A stretch of 64,000 nt of DNA from Croceicoccus marinus (GCF_001661675.2 NZ_CP019602.1:2691501-2755500); one strand, 5' to 3'. Positions 28,592-37,171 are shown, counted from the first letter of the stretch. The notes: generated by a model not told the origin, from the letters alone. Made by a program: numbers and translations.

Positions 28592-30529
28592 TCAGATCAG
28601 TTCCTCGATCGCGTGAAGCGCAATCGCGTGGTTCAGGATGATGTCCTTGCGCGTGTTCGCGGTGTGATCGTCCGACTGCTTGTATTCGGCAATGCTGGCG
28701 CGCAATTTATCCTCGTCGAAGATGCCGTGCTGGGCGATCCTGTCCGACGACAGCCATTTGTCCAGCAGCAGGTCGATCTCGCGCCCTTTCTCGTCGCTGG
28801 TGTGCGCGGGCGGGGCCATGAAGGCGAATTTCTCGCGCTTGTAGAGCACCTCGGGCAGCACGTGCTTCATCGCCTCGCGCACCACCCATTTCTCGATCCC
28901 GTCGCGGATGCGAACCGATGGCGGGATGCGCATGGCGAGCTCTGCGACATGATGGTCGAGGAAAGCGGGGCGCGATTCCAGGCTGTTCGCCATGTCCACA
29001 CGGTCGCCGCCCCAGTTCAGGATCTGGCCTTCCAGCATGGTCTTGATCCAGCTGTACTGCACCTTGTCGAGCACATGCCGCCCGTCGAGCATCGACTTGT
29101 CGAGACTGTAGGCAATTGCCGCAACCGGATCGTAGCCATCGAGCTTTTCGACGAATTCGTCCGACAGCAGCGGCTTCACCCGTTCGTAGACCAGCATCCA
29201 CGGCTGGATCCAGCTGGGGGTGAAACCCATCACCTCCTCGAACGCAGGATGGCTGATGGTCTCCTCCGCCAGCACCGATCCTGAGAAGATCTTGTTGCGC
29301 TCCTTCATCTCGGCCCCTGCGGCGGTTTCGGCGTAGGCGGGGTCGTGAAGGAAATAATCGGCCTTGAACTGGGCATAGCCGCCGAACAGCTCGTCGCTGC
29401 CCTCGCCCGTGATCACCACCTTGTAGCCGTTTTCGGTCACGTGCTTGGACATCAGCATCTTGGCGACGCCCAGCGTGTTGTAAAAGGTGCGTTCCGAATA
29501 ATAGACCGCATCCTCGAAATTCTGGCCATAGAGATCGGCGGCGGACACGCGCAATATGCCCTGGTCCGCGCCGACCATCTCGGCCATTTCGGTCGCGATC
29601 GAGGTTTCGTCATAGCGCGCATCGTCAAAGCCGATGGTGAAGGCCTTGACCGGCGATTGCTGGATCGCCGCCGCCATGCCAAGGATCGAGCAGCTGTCGA
29701 TGCCGCCGGACAGGTAGCAGGCGACCGGCACATCGGCCTCCAGCCGCAGGGCGATGGATTCGACCAAAGCCTTGCGGACATTCTCGATATGCTCTTCGTC
29801 GGGCAGGTCGTCATGCTCGCCGTCCAGCGGAAAGTCGGCGTCCCAATAGCGGCGCTCTTCCACCGCGAAGCCGTCGCCGTCGCGGCTGACGATCAGCATG
29901 TGGCCGGGCTTCACCGCCTCGATCCCCTTCCACAGCGTCATGCCGGGGACCATCACCTGCATCATCTGGTGTAATTGCGCGCGCGGATCGAGTTCGCGCG
30001 GGACATCGGGATGCGCCAGCATCGCCTTGATCTCGCTGCCCCAGAACACGCCCGCATCACCCACGTGGCAAAACAGCGGTCGAATACCGAACCTGTCGCG
30101 CACAAGGATCAGCTGCTGCTTCGCCTCGTCAAATATGGCGAAGGCGAATTCTCCGCGCAAATGGTGCACGAAATCAAGGCCGTGCTTGTGATAAAGCTTG
30201 ATCGCCAGCTCACTGTCGGACTTGGTGTTGAAATCATAGCCATCGGTGCGCAGCAGGCCGCGGATGCGCTTGTAGTCGTAGAACTCGCCGTTCGCGGTCA
30301 GCACCATGCCGCCGGTGCCATCGCTGTCGCGGCCGAAGATCGGCTGGTCGCCCGCGTTCAGCCCGATGATCGACAGCCGCGTATGGATCATCGCCAGCGC
30401 ATTGCGGTCATCGATGTGAAAGCCGCGCCCATCCGGCCCGCGGTGATAGAGCGCATCGGCCATCTTCTCGGCGCGGGCGACGGTTTCGGGGTGATGGGTG
30501 CGGGCCCACAGCCCGGCAATTCCGCACAT
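28592..30529 (-). CDS. asnB: Asparagine synthase (glutamine-hydrolysing)-like amidotransferase
   Basis: A cytosolic enzyme of 645 residues with a class II glutaminase domain (MCGIAG; nucleophile Cys2; ALYHRGPDG; NGEFYDY) and a C-terminal synthetase domain with the ATP-pyrophosphatase loop SGGIDSCS and GEGSDELFGG. In this family glutamine-derived ammonia is transferred to an adenylated acid, usually aspartate. It is downstream of a carbamoyltransferase-like gene (30-base spacer) and upstream of an Nramp-like gene. It could make asparagine, or amidate a related substrate as in AsnB-like biosynthetic enzymes; the sequence does not decide. Confidence 0.9.
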   Translation of the reverse strand: MCGIAGLWARTHHPETVARAEKMADALYHRGPDGRGFHIDDRNALAMIHTRLSIIGLNAGDQPIFGRDSDGTGGMVLTANGEFYDYKRIRGLLRTDGYDFNTKSDSELAIKLYHKHGLDFVHHLRGEFAFAIFDEAKQQLILVRDRFGIRPLFCHVGDAGVFWGSEIKAMLAHPDVPRELDPRAQLHQMMQVMVPGMTLWKGIEAVKPGHMLIVSRDGDGFAVEERRYWDADFPLDGEHDDLPDEEHIENVRKALVESIALRLEADVPVACYLSGGIDSCSILGMAAAIQQSPVKAFTIGFDDARYDETSIATEMAEMVGADQGILRVSAADLYGQNFEDAVYYSERTFYNTLGVAKMLMSKHVTENGYKVVITGEGSDELFGGYAQFKADYFLHDPAYAETAAGAEMKERNKIFSGSVLAEETISHPAFEEVMGFTPSWIQPWMLVYERVKPLLSDEFVEKLDGYDPVAAIAYSLDKSMLDGRHVLDKVQYSWIKTMLEGQILNWGGDRVDMANSLESRPAFLDHHVAELAMRIPPSVRIRDGIEKWVVREAMKHVLPEVLYKREKFAFMAPPAHTSDEKGREIDLLLDKWLSSDRIAQHGIFDEDKLRASIAEYKQSDDHTANTRKDIILNHAIALHAIEELI

Positions 30530-30541
30530 CGGGGCGTTCCT

Positions 30542-30577
30542 TTACTTGATGAGTTCGCGTTACTTGATGAGTTCGCG
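30542..30577. repeat. 18-bp perfect tandem duplication that doubles a stop codon
   Basis: TTACTTGATGAGTTCGCG is repeated twice without a gap. Read on the minus strand, each copy ends RELIK-stop, so the second copy lies just downstream of the carbamoyltransferase stop and repeats its last six codons. Confidence 0.95.
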
Positions 30578-31657
30578 GGGCACGATGTTGCGCACCCGCC
30601 CGAAAATGGCGAGCAGCAGCGCCTGGCGCAGCCAGACCGCGCCATCCGCCTGGTTGAAATAGAGATTGTGGTCGGTGTCATCGAGGCAGGTGCCAAGCTC
30701 GTCCCCGCGCGCCAGCGGATGCAGGATGACCGTGTCGGTCTTCAGCTGGCTTTGCGACGACAGCGAGAACTCGTCGCCGAAGAAGCGATATCCATCGCCC
30801 AGGAATGCAATGGCGTTCATGTAGATGACGTCGAGATATTCGAGGCTCTGCTTCAGGTTCCGGCTGAAATCGATGGTGATCGGGCTGGCATTGGTCAGCG
30901 CGCGCAACTCCGTGCCCAGCGGGTCCGCCATTTCCGAGAAGATGGTGATATGATTGATGTTCCTGTGGAACAGCAGCGCCAGCGTGAGGAAGCTCTTCAC
31001 CGTGCGCATATTGCCCGGCGTGCCGATGATGCCGATGGTCAGGCGGAACTGTTCGGGCAAGGTGCCGAACGCCAGCTCAGGCCGCCATTTCATCAGCGCG
31101 TACCAGTCGGCCAGCGCCTGCGTCGGATGTTCGTCCGACCCGTTGCCGCCATTGATCAGCGGAACACGCATATATTCTGTCAGCTGCTGCAGCGCCTGCT
31201 GCTGCGTGTGCCGGACCACGACGATGTCGGCGTAGCTGTTGAACATCTGCCCGATGTCGCGCATCGATTCGCCCTTGGCGACGCCGGTGGTCTTGGCGTC
31301 GGCCACGCTCATCGTCTTGCCGCCGACGTGGAGCATCGCGCTTTCGAACGACAGGCGCGTTCGGGTGGACGGTTCGAAGAAGGCGGCGGCCATGATCTTG
31401 TCGTCCAGCGCATGGCCGGCGGGAAATTTGCGCAGCTGTAGACAGGCGGCCAGCTTCGACAATTCCTGCATCAGCGGCAGGTCGAACTGCGCCGCCGACA
31501 GGATCGAGCAATTATGCAGCCGGTCGAGCACGTCGAGATCGAGCTTTGGCGACATTGCGAGCAGATCGCGCGGGTCGGGGCAATTGCCCAGCACCCCGGC
31601 TTTGCGCTGTGGGTCGGCGCGGTGGTCGAGCTGGCTGGCGGATTGGATGTCGTTCAC
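30560..31657 (-). CDS. Aspartate carbamoyltransferase-like enzyme, divergent
   Basis: A protein of 365 residues of the aspartate/ornithine transcarbamoylase fold, longer than the usual 310. The carbamoyl-phosphate site is clear (FFEPSTRTRLSFESAM, then GDGSDEHP-like NGGNGSDEHPTQAL). In the second domain, where aspartate is bound, the RxQxER-type loop is absent (MNAIAFLGDGYRFF) and HPLPRVDE reads HPLARGDE, so the amine substrate may differ. The GTG at 31657 follows GAGG and overlaps the stop of a 40-codon ORF (GTGA). It is probably not the housekeeping pyrB, since it sits in a transport operon; this is inference. Confidence 0.75.
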   Translation of the reverse strand: MNDIQSASQLDHRADPQRKAGVLGNCPDPRDLLAMSPKLDLDVLDRLHNCSILSAAQFDLPLMQELSKLAACLQLRKFPAGHALDDKIMAAAFFEPSTRTRLSFESAMLHVGGKTMSVADAKTTGVAKGESMRDIGQMFNSYADIVVVRHTQQQALQQLTEYMRVPLINGGNGSDEHPTQALADWYALMKWRPELAFGTLPEQFRLTIGIIGTPGNMRTVKSFLTLALLFHRNINHITIFSEMADPLGTELRALTNASPITIDFSRNLKQSLEYLDVIYMNAIAFLGDGYRFFGDEFSLSSQSQLKTDTVILHPLARGDELGTCLDDTDHNLYFNQADGAVWLRQALLLAIFGRVRNIVPRELIK

Positions 31658-31776
31658 CAGATCGACCTCGCCTTGGCGTCGCGCAGAAGCATCGCCGCCA
31701 GCGCAAGCGCCGAAACCGCGCACCAGATCAGCGCGGTCCAGACCGCGAGTTCGAGGAATCCTGCAGAAAAGCTCAT
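31654..31776 (-). CDS. Small single-pass membrane protein (40 residues)
   Basis: The ORF begins at an ATG overlapping the stop of the symporter gene (ATGA) and ends in a TGA overlapping the start of the carbamoyltransferase gene (GTGA). It encodes one hydrophobic helix (residues about 7-29, LAVWTALIWCAVSALALAAML) with a charged C-terminal tail (RDAKARSIW). The exact couplings on both sides make it very probably real. It may be an accessory subunit of the symporter; I do not recognise a family. Confidence 0.7.
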   Translation of the reverse strand: MSFSAGFLELAVWTALIWCAVSALALAAMLLRDAKARSIW

Positions 31777-33197
31777 GAGTCCTCCTTCAACCGCGCCCAG
31801 TCGAACCGGTTCCTGTTCAGCATGCACGCCGCCAGCATCCAGGCCATGGACACCGCGGTCGCGATGGTGGTGGCGACGAACCAGCCGATGGTGAAATAGC
31901 AGACCAGCCCCGCGCCCGCGCCCAGCAGCATCGCGCCCAGCGCGCCCGCCGTATTGGCGCTGCGCCAGTATAGGCCGGTGATGATCGGGAAGATCATCGC
32001 CCCAACCAGCGGTCCGGCGAAGAACAGCACGCTGGCGAGCGTCCCGATGCGCGGCGCGCATAGCGCCCATGTCAGGACGCCCAGCGCCAGTGTGATCCAC
32101 TGCGCCGCCGATTTCAGGGCCGCGGGCGATGCATTTGGGCGCAGCAGGCGGCGCCAGATATCCTCGGTCACAAGATCGCTGGTCGCGGCGAGCAGGCTGT
32201 CGATGCTGGAGGCGAGCGAGCAGAACACGATGATGAAGATGCCGATGGCCCCCGCCGTGCCCAGCACCTGCGCGATCACCAGCGGTCCGACCATGTCCGC
32301 GCTGGGCACCGCGACGCCCAGCGCGCCCGACGCCAGCGCGATGAAGCCCGCCGCCACGGGGATCGGCAGCCACACCAGCCCGCCGATGAAGAACGCCTTG
32401 CCGCCCAGGCCTTCGCGGAACGCAAAGGCGCGGCTCCACCAGACATTGTTGTGAAACACCTCGCCCAGGCCGAACAGCAGGTTGTTGAAGATCGCCATGA
32501 TCGCGGCGGGGAACAATACGTCGAGCAGCGCGGGCTTGTTCGCGGACAGTTCGGCGTGGATTTCGCCCACCGACACCTGGCCGAGCACCGCGAATCCGGT
32601 GATGACGATGCCGATGAGGATGATCAGCGTCTGGATGAAATCGGTGCCGATCACCGCCCCCAGCCCGCCGCGCATCGTATAGAGCACGCAGACGCCGAGG
32701 ATGACCGTCATCCCCCAGACGTAATCGATGCCCGCCAGCGCCTCCAGCAATATGCCGCCCGCCATTGCCATGCTGACCAGCCATGTCAGCGAATAGAACA
32801 GGGTGAAGACCAGGAACACCGCCCAGGTCGCGCGCCCGTATCGCAGGCGGAAGAAATCGCCGCTGGTATAGCCATGCGGCATCAGGGCGCGGATCCGCAC
32901 CGCCAGCGGCGCGAACAGCATCAGCCCCAGCGAGGCGGTGGAATAGGCGATCATGCCCCACACCCCAAGCTCCAGCGCGAATTGCGGGGCGAGCATGGTG
33001 GTGTTCGACGTGATCCACGTTGCCGCCGCCGTCGCCGAACCCAGCGCCAGCCCGACATTGCGGCCCGCCAGCGCGTGATCCTCGAAGCTCTTGTTGCGGC
33101 GGCCCCAATAGATGCCAAGCCCGACCCACAGCACGCTGAACGCGGCCAAAAGGATCCAGCCCAAAGTTGGGTCGAGGAAGATCGTGCGCTCAGTCAT
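31773..33197 (-). CDS. Sodium:solute symporter family transporter
   Basis: An inner-membrane transporter of 474 residues with about thirteen hydrophobic segments (LeuT-type SSS fold). Family sequence includes GRRNKSFEDHALAGRNVG near the first helix, ATWITSNTTMLAPQFALELG in helix 2 and PHGYTSGDFFRLRYG, followed by TMRGGLGAVIGTDFIQT, the SSS signature region. It overlaps the preceding small-protein gene by eight bases (ATGACTGA) and the following one by four, so it is part of a coupled operon. The solute is unknown; an amino acid, sugar or short organic acid would fit. Confidence 0.87.
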   Translation of the reverse strand: MTERTIFLDPTLGWILLAAFSVLWVGLGIYWGRRNKSFEDHALAGRNVGLALGSATAAATWITSNTTMLAPQFALELGVWGMIAYSTASLGLMLFAPLAVRIRALMPHGYTSGDFFRLRYGRATWAVFLVFTLFYSLTWLVSMAMAGGILLEALAGIDYVWGMTVILGVCVLYTMRGGLGAVIGTDFIQTLIILIGIVITGFAVLGQVSVGEIHAELSANKPALLDVLFPAAIMAIFNNLLFGLGEVFHNNVWWSRAFAFREGLGGKAFFIGGLVWLPIPVAAGFIALASGALGVAVPSADMVGPLVIAQVLGTAGAIGIFIIVFCSLASSIDSLLAATSDLVTEDIWRRLLRPNASPAALKSAAQWITLALGVLTWALCAPRIGTLASVLFFAGPLVGAMIFPIITGLYWRSANTAGALGAMLLGAGAGLVCYFTIGWFVATTIATAVSMAWMLAACMLNRNRFDWARLKEDS

Positions 33198-33603
33198 GGC
33201 GCGCACCGCGCAGGATGATCCCCAGCACCATCAGGAACACGACCCCGCCCAGCAGGGTGAGCAGCAGGGCGCGCGTCAGCGACTGGTGCCGCACCTCCAG
33301 CTGGATGCTGTCGGTGACCGCGCCGCCTTCCGGCCCGATGGTCAGCGTGTAATGGCCATCGGAAAGGCCCGAGAGGAACAGCTGTTCGCCGCTGCCTTCG
33401 AACACCGCGCGCCAGGGCCCGCCCTCTCTGGCCATGGATATATGCACCGGACCGTCCGCCTGCCATGCCAGCGGGACCTGTCCGGTATCGCTGGTCCGCG
33501 GGACCTGTCCGGTATCGCTGGTCAGCGGGACATCGTCGCTGAAAGCCGGCTGGGCCGAGGCGGGCAGGGAAAAAGCAAGCAGGGAAGCGGCGAGCGGCAC
33601 CAA
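33190..33603 (-). CDS. Exported or anchored small protein of unknown function, head of operon
   Basis: A 137-residue protein with a signal peptide (LAASLLAFSLPASAQ), a tandem nonapeptide repeat (TSDTGQVPR then TSDTGQVPL, residues about 28-44), a beta-rich middle (HISMAREGGPWRAVF, HYTLTIGPEGG) and one C-terminal membrane helix (ALLLTLLGGVVFLMVLGIIL) with a basic tail. So it should be periplasmic and anchored by its C-terminus. Its stop overlaps the start of the symporter. I do not recognise the family. Confidence 0.65.
   Translation of the reverse strand: MVPLAASLLAFSLPASAQPAFSDDVPLTSDTGQVPRTSDTGQVPLAWQADGPVHISMAREGGPWRAVFEGSGEQLFLSGLSDGHYTLTIGPEGGAVTDSIQLEVRHQSLTRALLLTLLGGVVFLMVLGIILRGARHD
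33471..33524. repeat. 27-bp tandem repeat inside the anchored small protein gene
   Basis: Two adjacent 27-base copies differ at one base, and a partial third follows. The repeat begins GCGGGACCTGTCC and encodes the nonapeptide TSDTGQVP-R/L. Confidence 0.9.
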
Positions 33604-33752
33604 CCCTGGGCGGGCGGCGCTTGCCGTTCTGGTTGCCGCTTGTCCCGCGATGCCGTCTGCTCCGTCGCTTCGTAACGATTACGGCCTACCAAGCTTGGCC
33701 GGCAAGGGCCACCGGCGGCGGATATTTTATCCCGCCGCCGGTGCGCGCCGCA

Positions 33753-35228
33753 TCAATCGACCAGCGACTTGTTGATTTCCTCGACCATCTTCTTGGCGTC
33801 GGACAGCAGCATCATCGTCTGGTCCATGTAGAACACGTCATTGTCGACACCGGCATAGCCGACGCCCCCCATCGAACGCTTGATGAAGAACACCTGCTTT
33901 GCCTTGCCCACGTCGAACACGGGCATGCCGAAGATGGGGCTGGACTTGTCGGTCTTGGCCGCCGGATTGACCACGTCGTTCGCGCCGATGACGAAGGCGA
34001 CGTCGGTCTGCGCGAACTCGCCGTTGATGTCCTCCAGCTCGAACACCTCGTCATAGGGCACGTTGGCTTCGGCCAGCAGGACGTTCATGTGGCCGGGCAT
34101 GCGGCCCGCGACCGGGTGAATGGCGTATTTGACCGTGACGCCCTTCTCCTTCAGCAGATCGCCCATCTCGCGCAGAACGTGCTGCGCCTGTGCGACCGCC
34201 ATGCCGTAGCCGGGAATGATGATGACCTGTTCGGCCTGGCTCATCATGAAGGCCGCGTCCTCGGCGCTGCCGCGCTTCCACGGACGGTCGATCTTGACCG
34301 CGCCGTCGCCGCCGCCGGTGTCCTCGGCGCCAAAGCCGCCCGCGATCACGCTGATGAAGCTGCGGTTCATCGCCCGGCACATGATGTAGGACAGGATCGC
34401 GCCCGATGCGCCGACCAGCGCGCCGGTGATGATCATCGCGGTGTTGTGCAGGGTGAAACCCATGGCCGCCGCGGCCCAGCCCGAATAGCTGTTGAGCATC
34501 GAGACGACCACCGGCATGTCCGCCCCGCCGATCGGGATGATCAGCAGGAAACCGATGACGAAGGCCAGCACCAAGATGGTCCCGAACATCCATTCGGGCG
34601 CCGGGTCGGTCATCGCGAACAGCGCGGTCAGCACGATGATCGCGACCAGCGTGCCCAAGTTGATGACATGCCGCATCGGCAGCATGATCGGCGCTCCGCT
34701 CATGTTCCCGTTCAGCTTCAGGAAGGCGATGACCGAACCCGAAAAGGTGATCGCGCCGATCGCCGCGCCCAGCGCCATCTCGATCCGGCTGACCGGGCTG
34801 ATGACCAGGGTTTCCAGGCCGGTCGGGTCGATATGCGAGACCAGGATGCCGAACGCGCCCGGATTGGCATAGGCCGCGCCCGCGACCAGCACGGCGGCAA
34901 GCCCGACTAGCGAGTGGAATGCGGCGACCAGCTGCGGCATCGCGGTCATCGCGATCTTGCGCGCGATCACGAAGCCGATCGTACCGCCGATGGCGATGGC
35001 GATGCCGATTTCGGGCAGGCTGGCGATGTCGTGGGTGATCAGCGTCGTCACCACCGCGATGGTCATGCCGATCATGCCATAGCGGTTGCCCGCCCGGCTG
35101 GTGGCGGGGCTCGACAGTCCGCGCAGTGCCAGGATGAAGCACACGCCAGCGACCAGATAGGCCAGCGCGACCCACGGATTCACACCGGTATCACTCGCAC
35201 CGACGGCCAGAAGGTTCAGCATGCTCAT
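33753..35228 (-). CDS. pntB: NAD(P) transhydrogenase, beta subunit
   Basis: PntB couples proton entry to hydride transfer from NADH to NADP+. The 491-residue protein has about nine membrane helices followed by a C-terminal NADP-binding domain (GYGMAVAQAQ, HPVAGRMPGHMNVLLAEA, IGANDVVNPAAK, KRSMGGVGYAGVDN). The start overlaps the stop of the small alpha-subunit gene (ATGA). The alpha subunit is split in two genes here, as in Rhodospirillum-like alphaproteobacteria. Confidence 0.96.
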   Translation of the reverse strand: MSMLNLLAVGASDTGVNPWVALAYLVAGVCFILALRGLSSPATSRAGNRYGMIGMTIAVVTTLITHDIASLPEIGIAIAIGGTIGFVIARKIAMTAMPQLVAAFHSLVGLAAVLVAGAAYANPGAFGILVSHIDPTGLETLVISPVSRIEMALGAAIGAITFSGSVIAFLKLNGNMSGAPIMLPMRHVINLGTLVAIIVLTALFAMTDPAPEWMFGTILVLAFVIGFLLIIPIGGADMPVVVSMLNSYSGWAAAAMGFTLHNTAMIITGALVGASGAILSYIMCRAMNRSFISVIAGGFGAEDTGGGDGAVKIDRPWKRGSAEDAAFMMSQAEQVIIIPGYGMAVAQAQHVLREMGDLLKEKGVTVKYAIHPVAGRMPGHMNVLLAEANVPYDEVFELEDINGEFAQTDVAFVIGANDVVNPAAKTDKSSPIFGMPVFDVGKAKQVFFIKRSMGGVGYAGVDNDVFYMDQTMMLLSDAKKMVEEINKSLVD

Positions 35229-35554
35229 GCCTCACCCCCTTCGGCCTTCCTAGGCGCGCCCAATTGTTTCTTGGCGGGTTCTTTCTTCTTGTACATCGCC
35301 AGCATGCGTTCGGTGACCGCGAAGCCGCCGAAGATGTTGACGCTGGCCAGCACGACGCCCAGCAGCCCCAGCCACTTGGCCGTTTCGCTGCCCGCTTCGG
35401 CGGCGGCGATCAGCGCGCCGACGATGATGACCGACGAGATCGCATTCGTCACCGCCATCAGCGGCGTGTGCAGCGCGGGCGTCACCGACCACACCACGTA
35501 ATAGCCGACGAAGCACGCCAGCACGAAGATCGACAGGATCGCGATAAAGTCCAT
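35225..35554 (-). CDS. pntA2: NAD(P) transhydrogenase, alpha subunit membrane part
   Basis: A 109-residue polypeptide holding the three membrane helices of the split alpha subunit. It has VWSVTPALHTPLMAVTNAIS, followed by SVIIVGALIAA and NIFGGFAVTERMLAMY, all typical of PntA2 and the second domain of fused PntA. It assembles with PntA1 and PntB. The upstream neighbour is a PH-domain gene instead of pntA1. Confidence 0.93.
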   Translation of the reverse strand: MDFIAILSIFVLACFVGYYVVWSVTPALHTPLMAVTNAISSVIIVGALIAAAEAGSETAKWLGLLGVVLASVNIFGGFAVTERMLAMYKKKEPAKKQLGAPRKAEGGEA

Positions 35555-35568
35555 GTCCGTTGTCTCCT

Positions 35569-35928
35569 TCAGCGGTTCAGCTTGTCAGCAAACAGTCGCT
35601 GCAATCCGCCGACATCACTATCGCGTCCGATTTTGAATTGAATCGGGTTATGGCCAGAGAGAAAGATCTTTATCTCGGCGTCGAGATCGAAAGTACCCGC
35701 ACTTTCAATCGCATAGGCATTGATCGCTCGATAGGGCACCGTCAGATACTGCTTCTTGCTTCCGGTCAGCCCTTGGACGTCCACGTAAATGACGCGCCAA
35801 TCGGTAAACGCGATCCAATCGCGTATGGTCTTAAAGACCACCAGCACTTGCTCGCCTTCTACGAGGGCATGACCATGCTTTTCTGCAAATTCGTTCGCCG
35901 AAGCGGTTGTCGCATTCAAAATCCCCAC
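35569..35928 (-). CDS. Bacterial PH-domain protein (bPH_1-like) inside the pnt operon
   Basis: A 119-residue soluble protein without membrane segments or signal peptide. The sequence pattern (EGEQVLVVFKTIRDWIAFTDWRVIYVD, then TVPYRAINAYAIESAG, then DLDAEIKIFLSG) is that of the bacterial pleckstrin-homology-like domain, a short beta-barrel followed by a helix. Its coding sequence has visibly lower G+C than its neighbours. It lies between pntA1 (13-base gap) and pntA2 (14-base gap) on the same strand. The role is unknown; the odd base use and place suggest an insertion. Confidence 0.78.
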   Translation of the reverse strand: MGILNATTASANEFAEKHGHALVEGEQVLVVFKTIRDWIAFTDWRVIYVDVQGLTGSKKQYLTVPYRAINAYAIESAGTFDLDAEIKIFLSGHNPIQFKIGRDSDVGGLQRLFADKLNR

Positions 35929-35941
35929 GTCCGCTCTCCCC

Positions 35942-37087
35942 TTAGCCCGAAAGCCTTTCGTGCACGATCTTCCCGCCTTGCGTCAGGCGGATCGCGGTGC
36001 CGATCTCTTCGTCCAGCACCGGCCCGCCCGCATCCTTGTCCCAGAAGGCGGATACGAAATTGAACAGGTTGCGCGCGAACAACGCCGAAGCGTCGGCCGC
36101 CAGATGCGCGGGCGTGTTGGAAAAGCCGACGATCTTCACGCCGTGCTTCTCGACCGTCTGGTCGGGGATCGATCCCTCGACGTTGCCGCCCTGGGCCACC
36201 GCCAGGTCGAAGACCACGCTGCCCGGCTTCATCGTCGCGATCTGCGTGTCGGTGACCAGCCGCGGCGCCGCGCGGCCCGGGATCAGCGCGGTGGTGATCA
36301 CGATGTCCTGCTTGGCGATATGGCTCGACACCAGTTCCGCCTGCGCGGCCTTGTATTCGTCGCTCATCTCGGTGGCATAGCCGCCGCTGCCTTCGCCCTC
36401 GATCCCCTCGACCTTTTCGACGAAGATCGGCTTGGCGCCCAGCGACTTGATCTGCTCTTTCGTGGCGCTGCGCACGTCGGTGGCGGATACCTGCGCGCCC
36501 AGCCGCTTGGCGGTGGCGATGGCCTGAAGCCCCGCGACGCCCACGCCCATCACGAAGACGCGCGCGGCTTGCACCGTGCCGGCCGCGGTCATCATCATCG
36601 GGAAGGCCCGGCCATAGATATTGGCACTGGCGATCACTGCCTTGTAACCGGACAGGTTAGACTGGCTGGACAGCACATCCATCGACTGCGCGCGGGTGAT
36701 GCGCGGCATCAGTTCCATCGCCAGCGCTTCATAGCCCGCCGCGGCATAGGCGTCGGTGCGCGTGCGGTCGCGGAACGGGTCGAATACGGCAGCGACCTTG
36801 GCGCCCGGCTTTGCGCCCGAAAGCAAGGCCACGTCGGGCGCCTGCACGCCGAAAACCCAGTCGGCGTTCGCAATTGTGGCAGTCAGGTCGCCGACTTCGG
36901 CCCCGGCCTCGCGATAGGCCTCGTCGGTGATTGCGGCGGCAATACCAGCGCCGCTTTCCACCCGCACGGTCGCGCCAAGCCCGATCAGCTTCTTCGCGGT
37001 CTCCGGGCTCATCGCCACGCGGCTCTCGCCCTCGGCACGCTCTTTCAGCGCGGCGATGACGGGTCCAGCATTGTCCATGCCTTCCAT
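35942..37087 (-). CDS. pntA1: NAD(P) transhydrogenase, alpha subunit NAD-binding part
   Basis: A soluble 381-residue subunit of the alanine dehydrogenase/PNT fold. The N-terminal ALKERAEGESRVAMSPETAKKL is the family signature, and the Rossmann motif VFVMGVGVAGLQAIATAKRLGA precedes the VEGIEGEGSGGYATEMS mobile loop. NAD(H) binds here and transfers hydride to PntB. An ATG three codons downstream is an alternative start. A lone bPH gene follows it. Confidence 0.95.
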   Translation of the reverse strand: MEGMDNAGPVIAALKERAEGESRVAMSPETAKKLIGLGATVRVESGAGIAAAITDEAYREAGAEVGDLTATIANADWVFGVQAPDVALLSGAKPGAKVAAVFDPFRDRTRTDAYAAAGYEALAMELMPRITRAQSMDVLSSQSNLSGYKAVIASANIYGRAFPMMMTAAGTVQAARVFVMGVGVAGLQAIATAKRLGAQVSATDVRSATKEQIKSLGAKPIFVEKVEGIEGEGSGGYATEMSDEYKAAQAELVSSHIAKQDIVITTALIPGRAAPRLVTDTQIATMKPGSVVFDLAVAQGGNVEGSIPDQTVEKHGVKIVGFSNTPAHLAADASALFARNLFNFVSAFWDKDAGGPVLDEEIGTAIRLTQGGKIVHERLSG

Positions 37088-37171
37088 CCCCCTCCGTCAG
37101 TTCGGGCCCCTGGCCTTGACTTGCCGCCATGGATGCCCGGGGGACGGCCCGCTGGCCACCCCCCATTTAGA

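Noticed and set aside
31654..33129. A long minus-strand frame covering the symporter in a second frame
   Set aside because: Only its last 40 codons have a sensible start and membrane helix; the rest is a shadow of the symporter.
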